Origin: Mesorhizobium muleiense
GTDB taxonomy: Bacteria; Pseudomonadota; Alphaproteobacteria; Rhizobiales; Rhizobiaceae
DNA: 64,000 nt
Assembly (NCBI RefSeq): GCF_900099905.1
Contig: NZ_FNEE01000022.1
Coordinates: 30,742-94,741 of the forward strand
Reading direction: 5' to 3'
A program made the position numbers and the translations under genes. The notes beneath the pieces are model-generated. The model had not been told where the DNA came from. It did no database searches and saw only the letters and a list, made by a program, of their open reading frames with translations. This document shows positions 8,092 through 16,078 of the stretch, in pieces (within the stretch, counting starts at the first letter, position 1; every line of letters begins with the position of its first letter).

Positions 8092-8193
8092 ATGAACCCT
8101 TGGCAAATCAACACGTTGGAGGCCTGCTGCCTGCTTGCCGTCCCGCTGTCGATGATCCTTACGGTTCTGGTGGCGGGTTTTATCCTTGGCTGA
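8092..8193 (+). CDS. Possible 33-residue membrane peptide
   Basis: An ATG after gggaagcgcccg opens a 33-codon frame with one hydrophobic helix (LLAVPLSMILTVLVAGFILG). The length and single span suit a membrane micropeptide. It follows the DUF2285 gene by 72 bp. Without comparative data it could be chance. Confidence 0.35.
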   Translation: MNPWQINTLEACCLLAVPLSMILTVLVAGFILG

Positions 8194-8305
8194 GTCTGCA
8201 CCGTTTCAGTAAAGGAGACGGCACGCATCGCGCCACCGGCGCGAGTTGCGCCTTGGCATTCATCGCGCGCGACACCTTCAGCGACGACAAAAATGATCCT
8301 GCCTC

Positions 8306-8872
8306 TCAGTCCTTGGCGCGCTCCACATAGGCGCCATCAGCCGTCATCACCACCACGCGGGTGCCGGCAGTGATGTGCGGCGGCACCAGCGTGCGCACGC
8401 CGTTGGACAGCGTCGCCGGCTTGTAGGACGAGGATGCCGTCTGGCCCTTGGTGACCGGCTCGGTGTCGACCACCTCGAAGGTGGCGCGCTGCGGCAGCAC
8501 CAGCGAGATGGCGATGCCGTTGTACTGTGAAATCTGCACCGCCATGCCTTCCTTGAGATAGGGCGCCATCTCGCCGACCACGCTTTCCGGCACCGCGACC
8601 TGGTCATAGCTTTCCGGGTTCATGAAATGATAGCCTTCGGCGTCGTGGTAGAGGAAAGTATGCTCGCGCTCCTCGACATAGGCGCGCTCGACCTGCTCGG
8701 TGGTGCGGTAGCGCTCCGAGACTTTCACCCCGTCGGAGATGCGGCGCATATCGAGCTGGGTCACCGGCGTGCCCTTGCCCGGATGGATGTTTTCGGCAAA
8801 GAGGATCACATAGAGCTTGCCGTCCTTTTCGACGACATTGCCTTTGCGTAGGGAACTGGCGATGACCTTCAC
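8306..8872 (-). CDS. efp: Translation elongation factor P
   Basis: 188 residues, full length. EF-P binds between the P and E sites and relieves ribosome stalling at polyproline. The N-terminal KOW-like domain carries the loop HPGKGTPVTQ, whose Lys33 is the residue modified by EpmA-type enzymes. OB domains follow (FMNPESYDQVAVP; GIAISLVLPQRATFEVVDTEP). The start is a GTG (GTG AAG GTC ATC), the position conserved in the family; the frame stays open upstream but has no EF-P homology there. It is transcribed divergently from epmA. Confidence 0.95.
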   Translation of the reverse strand: MKVIASSLRKGNVVEKDGKLYVILFAENIHPGKGTPVTQLDMRRISDGVKVSERYRTTEQVERAYVEEREHTFLYHDAEGYHFMNPESYDQVAVPESVVGEMAPYLKEGMAVQISQYNGIAISLVLPQRATFEVVDTEPVTKGQTASSSYKPATLSNGVRTLVPPHITAGTRVVVMTADGAYVERAKD

Positions 8873-9001
8873 GGGCTTTATTCCTAACAGCGTTGACTGG
8901 CCTGGGAGCGCCGAATGGCGCAAATCGGCTGCGGGAGCCGTTCGGTGCGGCCTAGCGCATCTTGGCGGCAATCGCCAGTCCCCGATGCAAATCCTGTCGC
9001 C

Positions 9002-10045
9002 ATGACCGCCGCCTCGCCCTGGTGGACGCCTGATGTTCACGCCGACCGGCGGCCGCGGCTGATCCTGCGCAATGCCATCACCGCGGCCGTGCGCGACTGG
9101 TTTGCCCGCCGCGACTTCGTCGAAGTCGAGACCGCGGCGCTGCAGGTCTCGCCCGGCAACGAGGCGCATCTGTCGGCCTTCGCCACCGAGGCGATCGGCC
9201 CGGATGGGCGGCACCTGCCGCTTTATTTGCACACCTCGCCGGAATTCGCCTGCAAGAAGCTGCTCGCCGCCGGCGAGAAACGCATCTTCAGCCTGAGTGC
9301 GGTCTATCGCAACCGCGAGCGCGGCCCATTGCACCATCCGTCCTTCACCATGCTCGAATGGTACCGGGCCGATGAGACCTACGACAGCCTGATGCAGGAT
9401 TGCGCCGGGCTTGTCGCGCTGGCCGCCGAGCGCGCCGGCACGAAACGCTTCGCCTTTCGCGGCCGCGAGGCCGATCCGTTCGCCGAGCCGGAACGGTTGA
9501 GCGTCGCCGAGGCTTTTATCCGCTATGCCGGCATCGATCTGCTGGCCACAGTCGCCGCCGACGGCAGCACCGATCGCGAGGCGCTGCACGCGTCTCTGGT
9601 CCAGGCGGGCTTGCGCACCGCGCCCGACGACAATTGGGCCGATCTGTTCAGCCGGGTGATGGTGGAAAAGATCGAACCGGGGCTGGGGCAGGGGCGCGCC
9701 ACCATTCTTTACGGCTATCCGATCTCGGAGGCCGCCCTTGCCCGGCCGAGCGCCGATGACCCGAGGACCGCCGAGCGCTTCGAGCTCTATTGCTGCGGCG
9801 TCGAGCTGGCCAATGCGTTCGGCGAGCTGACCGACGCCGACGAGCAGCGCCGGCGCTTCATCCTCGAAATGGACGAGAAGCAGCGCATCTACGGCGAACG
9901 CTATCCGATCGACGAGGATTTCCTCGCCGCACTGGCCATCATGCCGCAGGCGAGCGGCGCCGCGCTCGGCTTCGACCGGCTGGTGATGCTGGCGACGGGG
10001 GCGATGCGGGTCGAGGATGTGATGTGGACGCCGGTGGCGGGGTGA
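9002..10045 (+). CDS. epmA: EF-P beta-lysylation enzyme EpmA (GenX/PoxA)
   Basis: 347 residues, a truncated class II lysyl-tRNA synthetase paralogue without the anticodon-binding domain. It activates lysine and attaches it to the EF-P lysine. Motif 2 is visible (AVYRNRERGPLHHPSFTMLE), the middle has ELYCCGVELANAFGELTD, and motif 3 is ALGFDRLVMLATG. It faces efp across a 129-bp divergent promoter region, which supports the pairing. The partner lysine 2,3-aminomutase EpmB is not adjacent. The stop lies 3 bp from the end of the convergent DUF559 gene. Confidence 0.93.
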   Translation: MTAASPWWTPDVHADRRPRLILRNAITAAVRDWFARRDFVEVETAALQVSPGNEAHLSAFATEAIGPDGRHLPLYLHTSPEFACKKLLAAGEKRIFSLSAVYRNRERGPLHHPSFTMLEWYRADETYDSLMQDCAGLVALAAERAGTKRFAFRGREADPFAEPERLSVAEAFIRYAGIDLLATVAADGSTDREALHASLVQAGLRTAPDDNWADLFSRVMVEKIEPGLGQGRATILYGYPISEAALARPSADDPRTAERFELYCCGVELANAFGELTDADEQRRRFILEMDEKQRIYGERYPIDEDFLAALAIMPQASGAALGFDRLVMLATGAMRVEDVMWTPVAG

Positions 10046-10048
10046 AAG

Positions 10049-10417
10049 TCAGCGCCTGTCCGCATCGGCCTCGATGATTATGTGCTGGCAGACATTGTCG
10101 ATATCGCGAATGACGTCGTCGTTCCAGAAGCGCAGGATGGTCCAGCCGCTGCTCTTCAAATAAGCGCTGCGTGCTGCATCGCGCTCCGCGTGTTCAGTGT
10201 TCGCGTGCTGGCTGCCATCGACCTTGACGACTAGGCGGTGTGTCGGACAGGCAAAGTCAACAATGTAGGGTCCGATTGGCACTTGCCGGCGAAAGCTCAG
10301 CCCCATCAATCGATGGGCGCGAAGCTCGTTCCATAGTTTCAACTCGGCGTCGGTCATCACACGACGCATCGATTTTGCGTTCTTGCGCTGATGCGGCGGA
10401 ACGAGATCGTGACCCAT
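10049..10417 (-). CDS. DUF559 endonuclease-like protein
   Basis: 122 residues. The pattern MRRVMTDAELKLWNELR, then LGLSF-type LMGLSFRRQVPIGPYIVDFAC and DGSQH, ending GWTILRFWNDDV, is the DUF559 version of the Vsr/restriction-endonuclease fold. Asp in VDFA and the D-G-S-Q-H segment fit the metal-binding acidic residues. Members are widespread single-domain proteins, possibly nucleases, with no established role. It is a single gene converging on epmA. Confidence 0.85.
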   Translation of the reverse strand: MGHDLVPPHQRKNAKSMRRVMTDAELKLWNELRAHRLMGLSFRRQVPIGPYIVDFACPTHRLVVKVDGSQHANTEHAERDAARSAYLKSSGWTILRFWNDDVIRDIDNVCQHIIIEADADRR

Positions 10418-10464
10418 CAGACACCCTCGCTTTGGAGATTAGCGACGTCATGGATGACGGCCGA

Positions 10465-10494
10465 TCTCCCCCCTTGCGGGGGAGATTGGCCGTC
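10465..10494. repeat. Short copy of the palindromic intergenic repeat
   Basis: Core gatctccccccttgcggggg agatt, flanked by a wider inverted pair (gatgacggcc / ggccgtcatc). It lies between the convergently placed DUF559 start region and the DUF922 gene end. Confidence 0.6.
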
Positions 10495-10533
10495 ATCAAC
10501 GCCTTCGCCAGCCTTGCTGCGGTTTCCATCCCC

Positions 10534-11130
10534 CTACCGCCCCATCAGCAAAGCGACGATCAGCCGCTGCAGATTGCCGCGCGGGGCGAATTCTACCCGG
10601 TCGAAATCGCGGCTTGCCTGCCGCTGCGCCTGGGAGAGTTCGGCAAGCCGCCTGGTCATTTCGGTCCTGATCTCGCTGCAGCCGGGATCGTCGGGGACGG
10701 ACAGGCCGACGGTCGCCGTCTCGATCTTGCGGACCATGTCGACGATGATGTCGCCATGCACCTTTTCGTGGGCGGCAAGGCCAGCGGCAAAAACGTCCCA
10801 GCTTTTCTGCACGACGGCCGGAATAGGCCCGGACGCTTTGGGCAAGGTATACGTTATGATGAGTTTTGGGCGCGCCGACACCAGCACGCAGGCATTGCCT
10901 TGCCGCTGGTAGTCCCTGACCCAGGTCAGCTTGAAATTGGTATAGGCCATGGCGCGGACCCTGCTTTTGCCGATCGTCGGCCCGCGCTCGCCCATCGAGG
11001 CATGGAGTTGGGGACCGGTCTGCCCTGAAACGGCGTAGGTCTCGACCTTCTCGACCGGCTTCCAGCCCGCCTGCGCCGGCGACACCAGCAAAATGGCCAG
11101 CAGCAGGTAGGTCAGAACGGCTGTTTTCAT
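10534..11130 (-). CDS. Secreted DUF922 putative zinc protease
   Basis: 198 residues with a signal peptide (MKTAVLTYLLLAILLVSPAQA). The zinc site HExxH is seen in AAHEKVHGDI. This plan matches DUF922, predicted secreted zinc-dependent proteases. No catalytic data exist that I know of. Two cysteines (NACVLV and DPGCSEI) could form a disulfide in the periplasm. It is a monocistronic gene. Confidence 0.8.
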   Translation of the reverse strand: MKTAVLTYLLLAILLVSPAQAGWKPVEKVETYAVSGQTGPQLHASMGERGPTIGKSRVRAMAYTNFKLTWVRDYQRQGNACVLVSARPKLIITYTLPKASGPIPAVVQKSWDVFAAGLAAHEKVHGDIIVDMVRKIETATVGLSVPDDPGCSEIRTEMTRRLAELSQAQRQASRDFDRVEFAPRGNLQRLIVALLMGR

Positions 11131-11288
11131 GCGAATCCCCCGGGCGATGCCTTTGGTGTGAAATCATCAACGCATGGCCGTAATGCGGTCAAGGCGCCGT
11201 TGCCGAACTCGCCGTTCGCATTTCGCGTCGAAAGAACCAATCAACGGCGATGTCCCGCAAACTCAATCCGCTTGGCGGGTTCGTTTTA

Positions 11289-11311
11289 AACTCTATAAAC
11301 TTAGTAGAGTT
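11289..11311. promoter_or_regulatory. Inverted repeat in an AT-rich promoter-like patch
   Basis: aactct (11289-11294) and agagtt (11306-11311) are inverted around ataaacttagt. The patch lies about 20 bp before the strong ribosome site of the ssuE-like remnant and probably contained its promoter or operator. Confidence 0.35.
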
Positions 11312-11343
11312 AATGCACACAAGCGTTTTGCGAGGAGCCAAAA

Positions 11344-11513
11344 TAGTCGAAAAATCTGGTGGTGGGGCTGTTGGGCAACCTGATCCGTCCGTCGAAGACC
11401 AAGGCGTTCATCAGCCACATCGTTGCGGAGGTGGCGAGCAGCACCGGTGCAGCCTCGACCGTTTTCGACATCGAGGTTCTCGGTCGGTCCTTTCCGCTGG
11501 CACGATACGCGAC
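11344..11513 (+). pseudogene. ssuE-like FMN reductase, 5' remnant
   Basis: In one frame this reads S-K-N-L-V-V-G-L-L-G-N-L-I-R-P-S-K-T and then ASTVFDIEVLGRSFPLARY, matching the N-terminal third of NADPH-dependent FMN reductases of the SsuE/MsuE type (GxxGNxxRPSKT flavin-binding loop). A good Shine-Dalgarno (aggag at 11333-11337) is followed by TAG where ATG is expected, as if one A had been inserted (AT-a-G). The homology stops near 11513, where an ABC ATPase frame begins. The remainder of the reductase is absent. Confidence 0.6.
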
Positions 11514-12236
11514 CTCTGCAAATCCTTCACCCTCGGCGGGCGCCCGCTTGCCGTGCTGAGGGCGCTCAACCTCGATATCCGTTCCGGCGAATGTCTCGTC
11601 ATCGTCGGCGCCAGCGGATCGGGCAAGACCACGCTGCTGCGCATCCTTGCCGGTCTTGAGGCTGCCGACAGCGGCGGTGTCGCGATCGACGGCAGGCCGG
11701 TCCATGGCGTCGGCGCCGAGCGCGCGGTCATCTTCCAGGAACCGCGCCTGCTGCCCTGGCTGACGGTGCTCGGCAACGTCGCCTTTGGCCTCGAAGTGCG
11801 GGGCGTGCCCAAGGCGGAGGCCGAGGACAAGGCCCGCTTCTATACCGCGCTCGTCGGCCTGGCCGAATTCAGCGATGCCTATCCCAGGCAGCTTTCGGGC
11901 GGCATGGCACAGCGCGTCGGCATTGCCCGGGCCTTGACCGTGCAACCTGAAATCCTGCTGCTCGACGAGCCGCTAGGCGCGCTCGACGCCATGACCAAGA
12001 TCGGCATGCAGGAGGAACTGGCGCGCATCTGGAGCGAGGAGAACGTCACCATGGTCATGGTCACCCATGATCTGGAAGAAGCGATATATCTTGCCGACAG
12101 GGTGCTGATCCTGCCCAGGGAGAAGGGCGGCACAGCGCGGCTGGTCGAGGTTGAACTGCCGCGCCCCCGCGATCGCAGCGAGAGCCGGTTCGTGCGCTAC
12201 CGCGAAGAACTGCTGCGCGAGTTTGGCTTGCACTGA
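11502..12236 (+). CDS. ABC transporter ATP-binding protein, nitrate/sulfonate type, start codon lost
   Basis: About 244 residues of an SsuB/TauB-type ATPase. Walker A is GASGSGKTT, the Q-loop region FQEPRLLPWLTVLGNV, the signature LSGGMAQRVGIARAL, Walker B LLLDEPLGALDA, and the switch His lies in MVTHDLEEA. The N-terminal homology begins at TIRDLCKSFTLGG, but no ATG, GTG or TTG lies close upstream in frame. The open frame runs back to 11250 through DNA that encodes the reductase remnant in another frame. No permease or binding protein follows. It is probably a non-functional deletion product. Confidence 0.7.
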   Translation, partial: TIRDLCKSFTLGGRPLAVLRALNLDIRSGECLVIVGASGSGKTTLLRILAGLEAADSGGVAIDGRPVHGVGAERAVIFQEPRLLPWLTVLGNVAFGLEVRGVPKAEAEDKARFYTALVGLAEFSDAYPRQLSGGMAQRVGIARALTVQPEILLLDEPLGALDAMTKIGMQEELARIWSEENVTMVMVTHDLEEAIYLADRVLILPREKGGTARLVEVELPRPRDRSESRFVRYREELLREFGLH

Positions 12237-12304
12237 GACTGGGGGCACTGAGACTGGGGGCACTGAGACTGCGAGCACTGAGACTGGCGGCACCGAGACG
12301 CTGG
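12230..12304. repeat. 15-bp tandem repeat, five units, starting at the stop codon
   Basis: The unit gcactgagactgggg occurs twice perfectly, then with changes (gcactgagactgcga, gcactgagactggcg, gcaccgagacgctgg). The TGA stop of the ABC ATPase frame lies in the first unit. The array sits between convergent genes. Confidence 0.9.
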
Positions 12305-12326
12305 TGAAAGGCGCGTCTTGCGCGCC

Positions 12327-14294
12327 TTACTTCCCGGCCGCCCCAGTCGAGAACAGCGCGCGCTCGACGGTCGGCTCCAGCGTTTGCGCAAAGGGCGTCG
12401 CCATGTGGTGGCGGTCGCGATAGGCCAGCTTGCCGTCGATGAAGACATGGCAGGTCTTGGCGTCGCAGAACCGGTCGGTCATGTCGATGTAGGTCGCGTT
12501 GGGGACGGCGCGCACGATGTCACGCTCCACCGCGGCCATGGCGTCGTTGGCGGCGTCGGTTCGCGGCGCGTCACATACCGATGGCGTCTGTCCACGCCAC
12601 AGCGCGCGGGCCACGCAGGTGTCGACAAAAAGGGTGTTGAACGGCACATCGCGGATGAAGGCGACTTTCAGCCCGGCCTGGCTGAACGCCTCCAGCGTTG
12701 CGCGCAGGCCGCCCTGCCAGTCCTGATCGAGGCTTTCGGATTGCCGGGCGTCGGGCGACAGTTTGCGCGAACTGGTCAGCGAGATCTCCGAGATCACCAC
12801 CAGGCTCGGGCGCAGGGCGATGATCTCCTTGATCGATTGCTCGCGCCATTGATCGCACTCGGTGTAGTCGCGCTTCAGCTTCGAGCTCCAGACCGTCAGC
12901 CGCGACGCCCGGCAGGCGGCTTTGAGCCAGGTGACGACCTTGTAGTCGTTTCTCTTCGCCGCCTCGATCAGCGGCGTCGACCAGTGATCGGCATGCGAAT
13001 CGCCGAACAGCGCGATCGAGCGCTCGGCATTCTTGGCGCCGAACTCGCAGGCCTTCGGCGTCACGGTCTCGTAGTCGACAACGCAGCCTACCTTGGCGCG
13101 CGCGGTGGAGGGCTGCGCGGCAGTTTCGGCAATGATGCGTTGCGAGGGGTCGAGGCCGTCCACGGCAAGGCGCGCATTGGCGTAAGTCGCCACCACGCCG
13201 GCGCCGGTCAGCATTGCGGCGGGGATTAGTGCACGCGCCGCGTTCGCCATCAGCCAGCCATTGCGACGGATCGGGTTTTCGATGAAATTATAGGTGAAGA
13301 GCGACAGCGCCAGCGTCAATGCCGCGCAGGCAAGCCGCCCGGGCCAGGACAGGTCGGGCACCATCATCGTCGCATAGACGATGACCGGCCAGTGCCAGAG
13401 ATAGAGCGAGTAGGAAAGTTTCCCCACCCATTGCATGGGCGGCAGCGCCAGCATGGCGCTCGGCCCTCTTTGGACATTGCCGGAGCCGCTGAGCAAAAGG
13501 AGCACGGTACCGGCCACCGGCACCACCGCCGCGAAGCCGGGGAAGGGGGTGTCCTGCTCGCTGAAGGTCAGATAGGCACCGGCGATCAGCGCCAGGCCAA
13601 GCCATGCCAGTGCTGCGCCCAGTTGCGGGCGCTCTCGCCAGAATTTTGCCGGCGCCATCGTCGCCAGGCCGCCGGCGGCGAATTCCCAGGCCCTGAGCGG
13701 GGAGAAATAGAAGGCCCAGGGCTGTGCCACGGTGGTGAGCCAGGCGCAGACGGCGAACGACACCGCGCCGGTGAGGCCGATCACCAGGATCGCCGTGCGC
13801 TTGCCCGGGCGCAGCCATGCCGCCAGCAGAAGCAGCCCCGGCCATACGAAATAGAACTGTTCCTCGACAGAGAGCGACCAGAAGTGGATGAAGGGGTTGT
13901 TCGCCGCGTCGGGGGCGAAATAGTCGAACGACCAGCGTATCAGCCAGAAATTGATCGCATAGGCCGAGGCGAACATGGCGCCTTTCGAATAGAGCGACTG
14001 TTCGTCCGGCGACAGGATGAAGTAGCCGGCGACCAGCGTGGCGAAGATGACGAACAGCGAAGCCGGCAGCAGGCGCCGGGCGCGCCTTGCATAGAACCGC
14101 CACAGGTCCAGCCTGCCGTCCTCGGCGATTTCCCGCAGCAGCTGGCCGGTGATCAGGTAGCCGGAGATGACGAAGAAGATGTCGACGCCGGTGAAGCCGC
14201 CGGGCAGGTCCGACAGACCAAAATGGAACGCGACGACGCCGGACACCGCCAACGCACGCAGCCCTTCGATATCAGGCCGAAACGATGCTGACAC
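12327..14294 (-). CDS. Acyltransferase 3 / SGNH fusion (OafA-like O-acetylase)
   Basis: 655 residues. The N-terminal half is an acyltransferase-3 membrane domain: RPDIEGLRALAV, GVDIFFVISGYLITG, RRARRLLP, HFWSLSVEEQFYFVWP, SYSLYLWHWPVIV, about ten spans. The C-terminal part is an SGNH-type periplasmic domain with IALFGDSHADHW (catalytic GDSH) and the late motif DRHHM. Such proteins O-acetylate surface polysaccharide or peptidoglycan. The start is a GTG with a cgagg ribosome site 8 bases upstream. An inverted repeat at 14348-14367 lies in its promoter region. It ends facing the 15-bp tandem array. Confidence 0.9.
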   Translation of the reverse strand: MSASFRPDIEGLRALAVSGVVAFHFGLSDLPGGFTGVDIFFVISGYLITGQLLREIAEDGRLDLWRFYARRARRLLPASLFVIFATLVAGYFILSPDEQSLYSKGAMFASAYAINFWLIRWSFDYFAPDAANNPFIHFWSLSVEEQFYFVWPGLLLLAAWLRPGKRTAILVIGLTGAVSFAVCAWLTTVAQPWAFYFSPLRAWEFAAGGLATMAPAKFWRERPQLGAALAWLGLALIAGAYLTFSEQDTPFPGFAAVVPVAGTVLLLLSGSGNVQRGPSAMLALPPMQWVGKLSYSLYLWHWPVIVYATMMVPDLSWPGRLACAALTLALSLFTYNFIENPIRRNGWLMANAARALIPAAMLTGAGVVATYANARLAVDGLDPSQRIIAETAAQPSTARAKVGCVVDYETVTPKACEFGAKNAERSIALFGDSHADHWSTPLIEAAKRNDYKVVTWLKAACRASRLTVWSSKLKRDYTECDQWREQSIKEIIALRPSLVVISEISLTSSRKLSPDARQSESLDQDWQGGLRATLEAFSQAGLKVAFIRDVPFNTLFVDTCVARALWRGQTPSVCDAPRTDAANDAMAAVERDIVRAVPNATYIDMTDRFCDAKTCHVFIDGKLAYRDRHHMATPFAQTLEPTVERALFSTGAAGK

Positions 14295-14347
14295 GGCAAA
14301 ACCTCGCGAAGTCGTTGAAAAGCCACCCGTGCGAAGACTCGACGCAA

Positions 14348-14367
14348 TGCATTGATATTGCAATGCA
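14348..14367. promoter_or_regulatory. Inverted repeat upstream of the acyltransferase gene
   Basis: tgcattg and caatgca separated by six bases in an AT-rich stretch, about 55 bp before the GTG start. Possibly an operator; no regulator can be named. Confidence 0.3.
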
Positions 14368-14605
14368 ACAAATCTAACGCAGTGCAACATAAGTGGAAGT
14401 TTGCCGGGTGCAGCGCGGCATACTCGTCGGCGTGTCCTCAGCGAACGCCGCGCCAGCGCTGCCATCCGCATCCGCGGCGGCGGATTTTGGGCGGCGGGAT
14501 TTTGGAGCACAAAAAGGACATTTGGCCCGGCCAGCGGGCCTGTATATCAGGCCTAGAAGGAGCCCGCCGCTCGCGCGCCGGGCTCCTCCCCTTGGTCGTC
14601 ACCGA

Positions 14606-14968
14606 TCACGCATGCGCTGGCGGATGATGACGGGAGTCCCAGACTGCCCAGGCCGATGCCGCAACCACCAGCACGCCGAGGACAACGTGGGTCGCCATTG
14701 CGTTGGCGTTTGCCACGAAGCCGAGCAGCCAGGGCGAAGCGATCAGCCAGAGCCCGACGACAAGGTTCACCCACTCTTCCCATTCGGCGAATACCGAAAG
14801 CGCGGCGAGCGCCAGGGCGCCGAGCAAGACTGCGGCAATCCAGGCGTTCCAGGCAGCAGCGGTTTCAGCAGCGAAGCCGACAACCCAGGGTGAGATGAAC
14901 AGGCATGCCGCAAGGATCAGGTTGATCCAATCCTGGGGCTTCTTTCCTTCCATCAGATCGTTTGCCAT
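14606..14968 (-). CDS. SPW-repeat membrane protein
   Basis: 120 residues with two internal repeats, each carrying the W-x-N-x-x-x-G/A...SPW pattern: DWINLILAACLFISPWVVGF and EWVNLVVGLWLIASPWLLGF. Each repeat contributes two membrane spans, giving four. The SPW family has unknown function. The chosen start MANDLMEGKK follows gaggttgtc. It is a single gene. Confidence 0.85.
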   Translation of the reverse strand: MANDLMEGKKPQDWINLILAACLFISPWVVGFAAETAAAWNAWIAAVLLGALALAALSVFAEWEEWVNLVVGLWLIASPWLLGFVANANAMATHVVLGVLVVAASAWAVWDSRHHPPAHA

Positions 14969-15106
14969 GACAACCTCCACAGATGAAGCTTGACCAAAGC
15001 ACTACGTCGCGTGCAACGCACGCTTAGTCATTGATATATCGCACTTTCGGCGGCTTTCAAGGAGTGGCTCCGGGGCGGCCGGTTAGGCACTGAGTGCCGG
15101 GCGCGA

Positions 15107-15328
15107 TCACGCCTTCTTCAGGAACTCGGTCTTAAGCACCAGGCCCTTGACCTGCTTGGTGCTGCACTCGATCTCGCCGGGATTGCCGGTGAGGCGGATG
15201 TTCTTCACCAGCGTGCCGCGCTTGATCGTCTCCGACGTGCCCTTGACCTTCAAATCCTTGATCAGGGTGACGGAATCGCCCTCGTTCAACTGGGCGCCGT
15301 TGCTGTCTCTTGCGATCGCGTCTGTCAT
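15107..15328 (-). CDS. PhnA/YjdM-type C-terminal domain protein
   Basis: 73 residues matching the C-terminal domain of PhnA (YjdM): RDSNGAQLNEGDSVTLIKDL, KVKGTSETIKRGT and IRLTGNPGEIEC. The N-terminal zinc ribbon of full-length PhnA is absent, as in the short rhizobial versions. Despite the name, no phosphonate gene is nearby and the molecular function is unknown. The start is MTDAIARDS; an ATG five codons upstream is possible. Confidence 0.8.
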   Translation of the reverse strand: MTDAIARDSNGAQLNEGDSVTLIKDLKVKGTSETIKRGTLVKNIRLTGNPGEIECSTKQVKGLVLKTEFLKKA

Positions 15329-15549
15329 ATCAGGGTCTTTCATCGAAGGGGATAGCGGACTATCCGGCGGATGGCGGCAAGGTCAAGCGTGGTGGCAAAC
15401 TGTGCCATCGCTGGCGCGTGAAGCGGGCAGGGCACCCTTGTTGCTCATGCCAGGTGGCCGCATCGCCCGTCGAAGTCGGCGATGCCTCGTGGTCGAAGCC
15501 GATTTCACGGGAACGTGGAGGATTATAGGCTGGCGCGCCGCCGGCTAAG

Positions 15550-15613
15550 CCTGTCGATCAAGTGGCCTGTCGAACAAGTGACTTGTCGAACAGGGGGCCG
15601 TCGATCACGGGCA
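15550..15613. repeat. Degenerate 16-bp tandem repeat
   Basis: Units cctgtcgatcaagtgg, cctgtcgaacaagtga and cttgtcgaacaggggg, with a weaker fourth, lie in the gap between the PhnA-like gene start and the end of the small secreted protein gene. Confidence 0.65.
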
Positions 15614-15674
15614 CCGCAAGCGTGCGCATGGTCGACCAAGAAGATAGAGCCCTACCACAAGGGATGGATCGACT

Positions 15675-15902
15675 CTAGAAATTGAAATAGATCGCCGGCG
15701 GATACAGACTGGATCCATTGTTGTCGGCTGGCGCCGCCGTCGCATCAGACGACGTGATCCCGCTGGTGGACTTGTTGTCGAGCGGCGGCCGGTTTTTCTC
15801 GGCAGTCGCCGCTTTGGTATCAGTGGCAACGGCTTTCGTCTTGGCCTCCACGGCTTGCGACAGCGCGAGCACGGCAAGAAGTGCAGACAGGGCAAGTTTC
15901 AT
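15675..15902 (-). CDS. Small secreted protein of unknown function
   Basis: 75 residues. A classical signal peptide (MKLALSALLAVLALSQAVEA, cleavage after AEA or AVEA) is followed by a low-complexity Ala/Thr/Lys region and a terminal PPAIYFNF. The mature peptide of about 55 residues has no cysteine and no recognised domain. The start is preceded by gagggacctcgtc. Confidence 0.6.
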   Translation of the reverse strand: MKLALSALLAVLALSQAVEAKTKAVATDTKAATAEKNRPPLDNKSTSGITSSDATAAPADNNGSSLYPPAIYFNF

Positions 15903-16078
15903 GACGAGGTCCCTCCATGGTTAACGTAAGGTTAACCGCGGCCGCCGGCCCGAACACGGCCGCCGTGTGGAAGGACGTGGAATTCTCCGGAATTTCTGGA
16001 ATATTAGCTTGTGGAAAAGTATAGTGTGAGCAGGTCCCGGCGCGTGCTATCCTCGCGGCGGCATAAGGGGCGGGTAGG

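Noticed and set aside
8873..9589. Extension of the efp frame upstream by about 240 codons
   Set aside because: The extra region overlaps epmA on the opposite strand, has no EF-P homology and lacks a start signal; the GTG at 8872 fits the family.
12230..12304. Repeat array as a CRISPR
   Set aside because: The units are contiguous 15-mers with no spacers and there are no cas genes.
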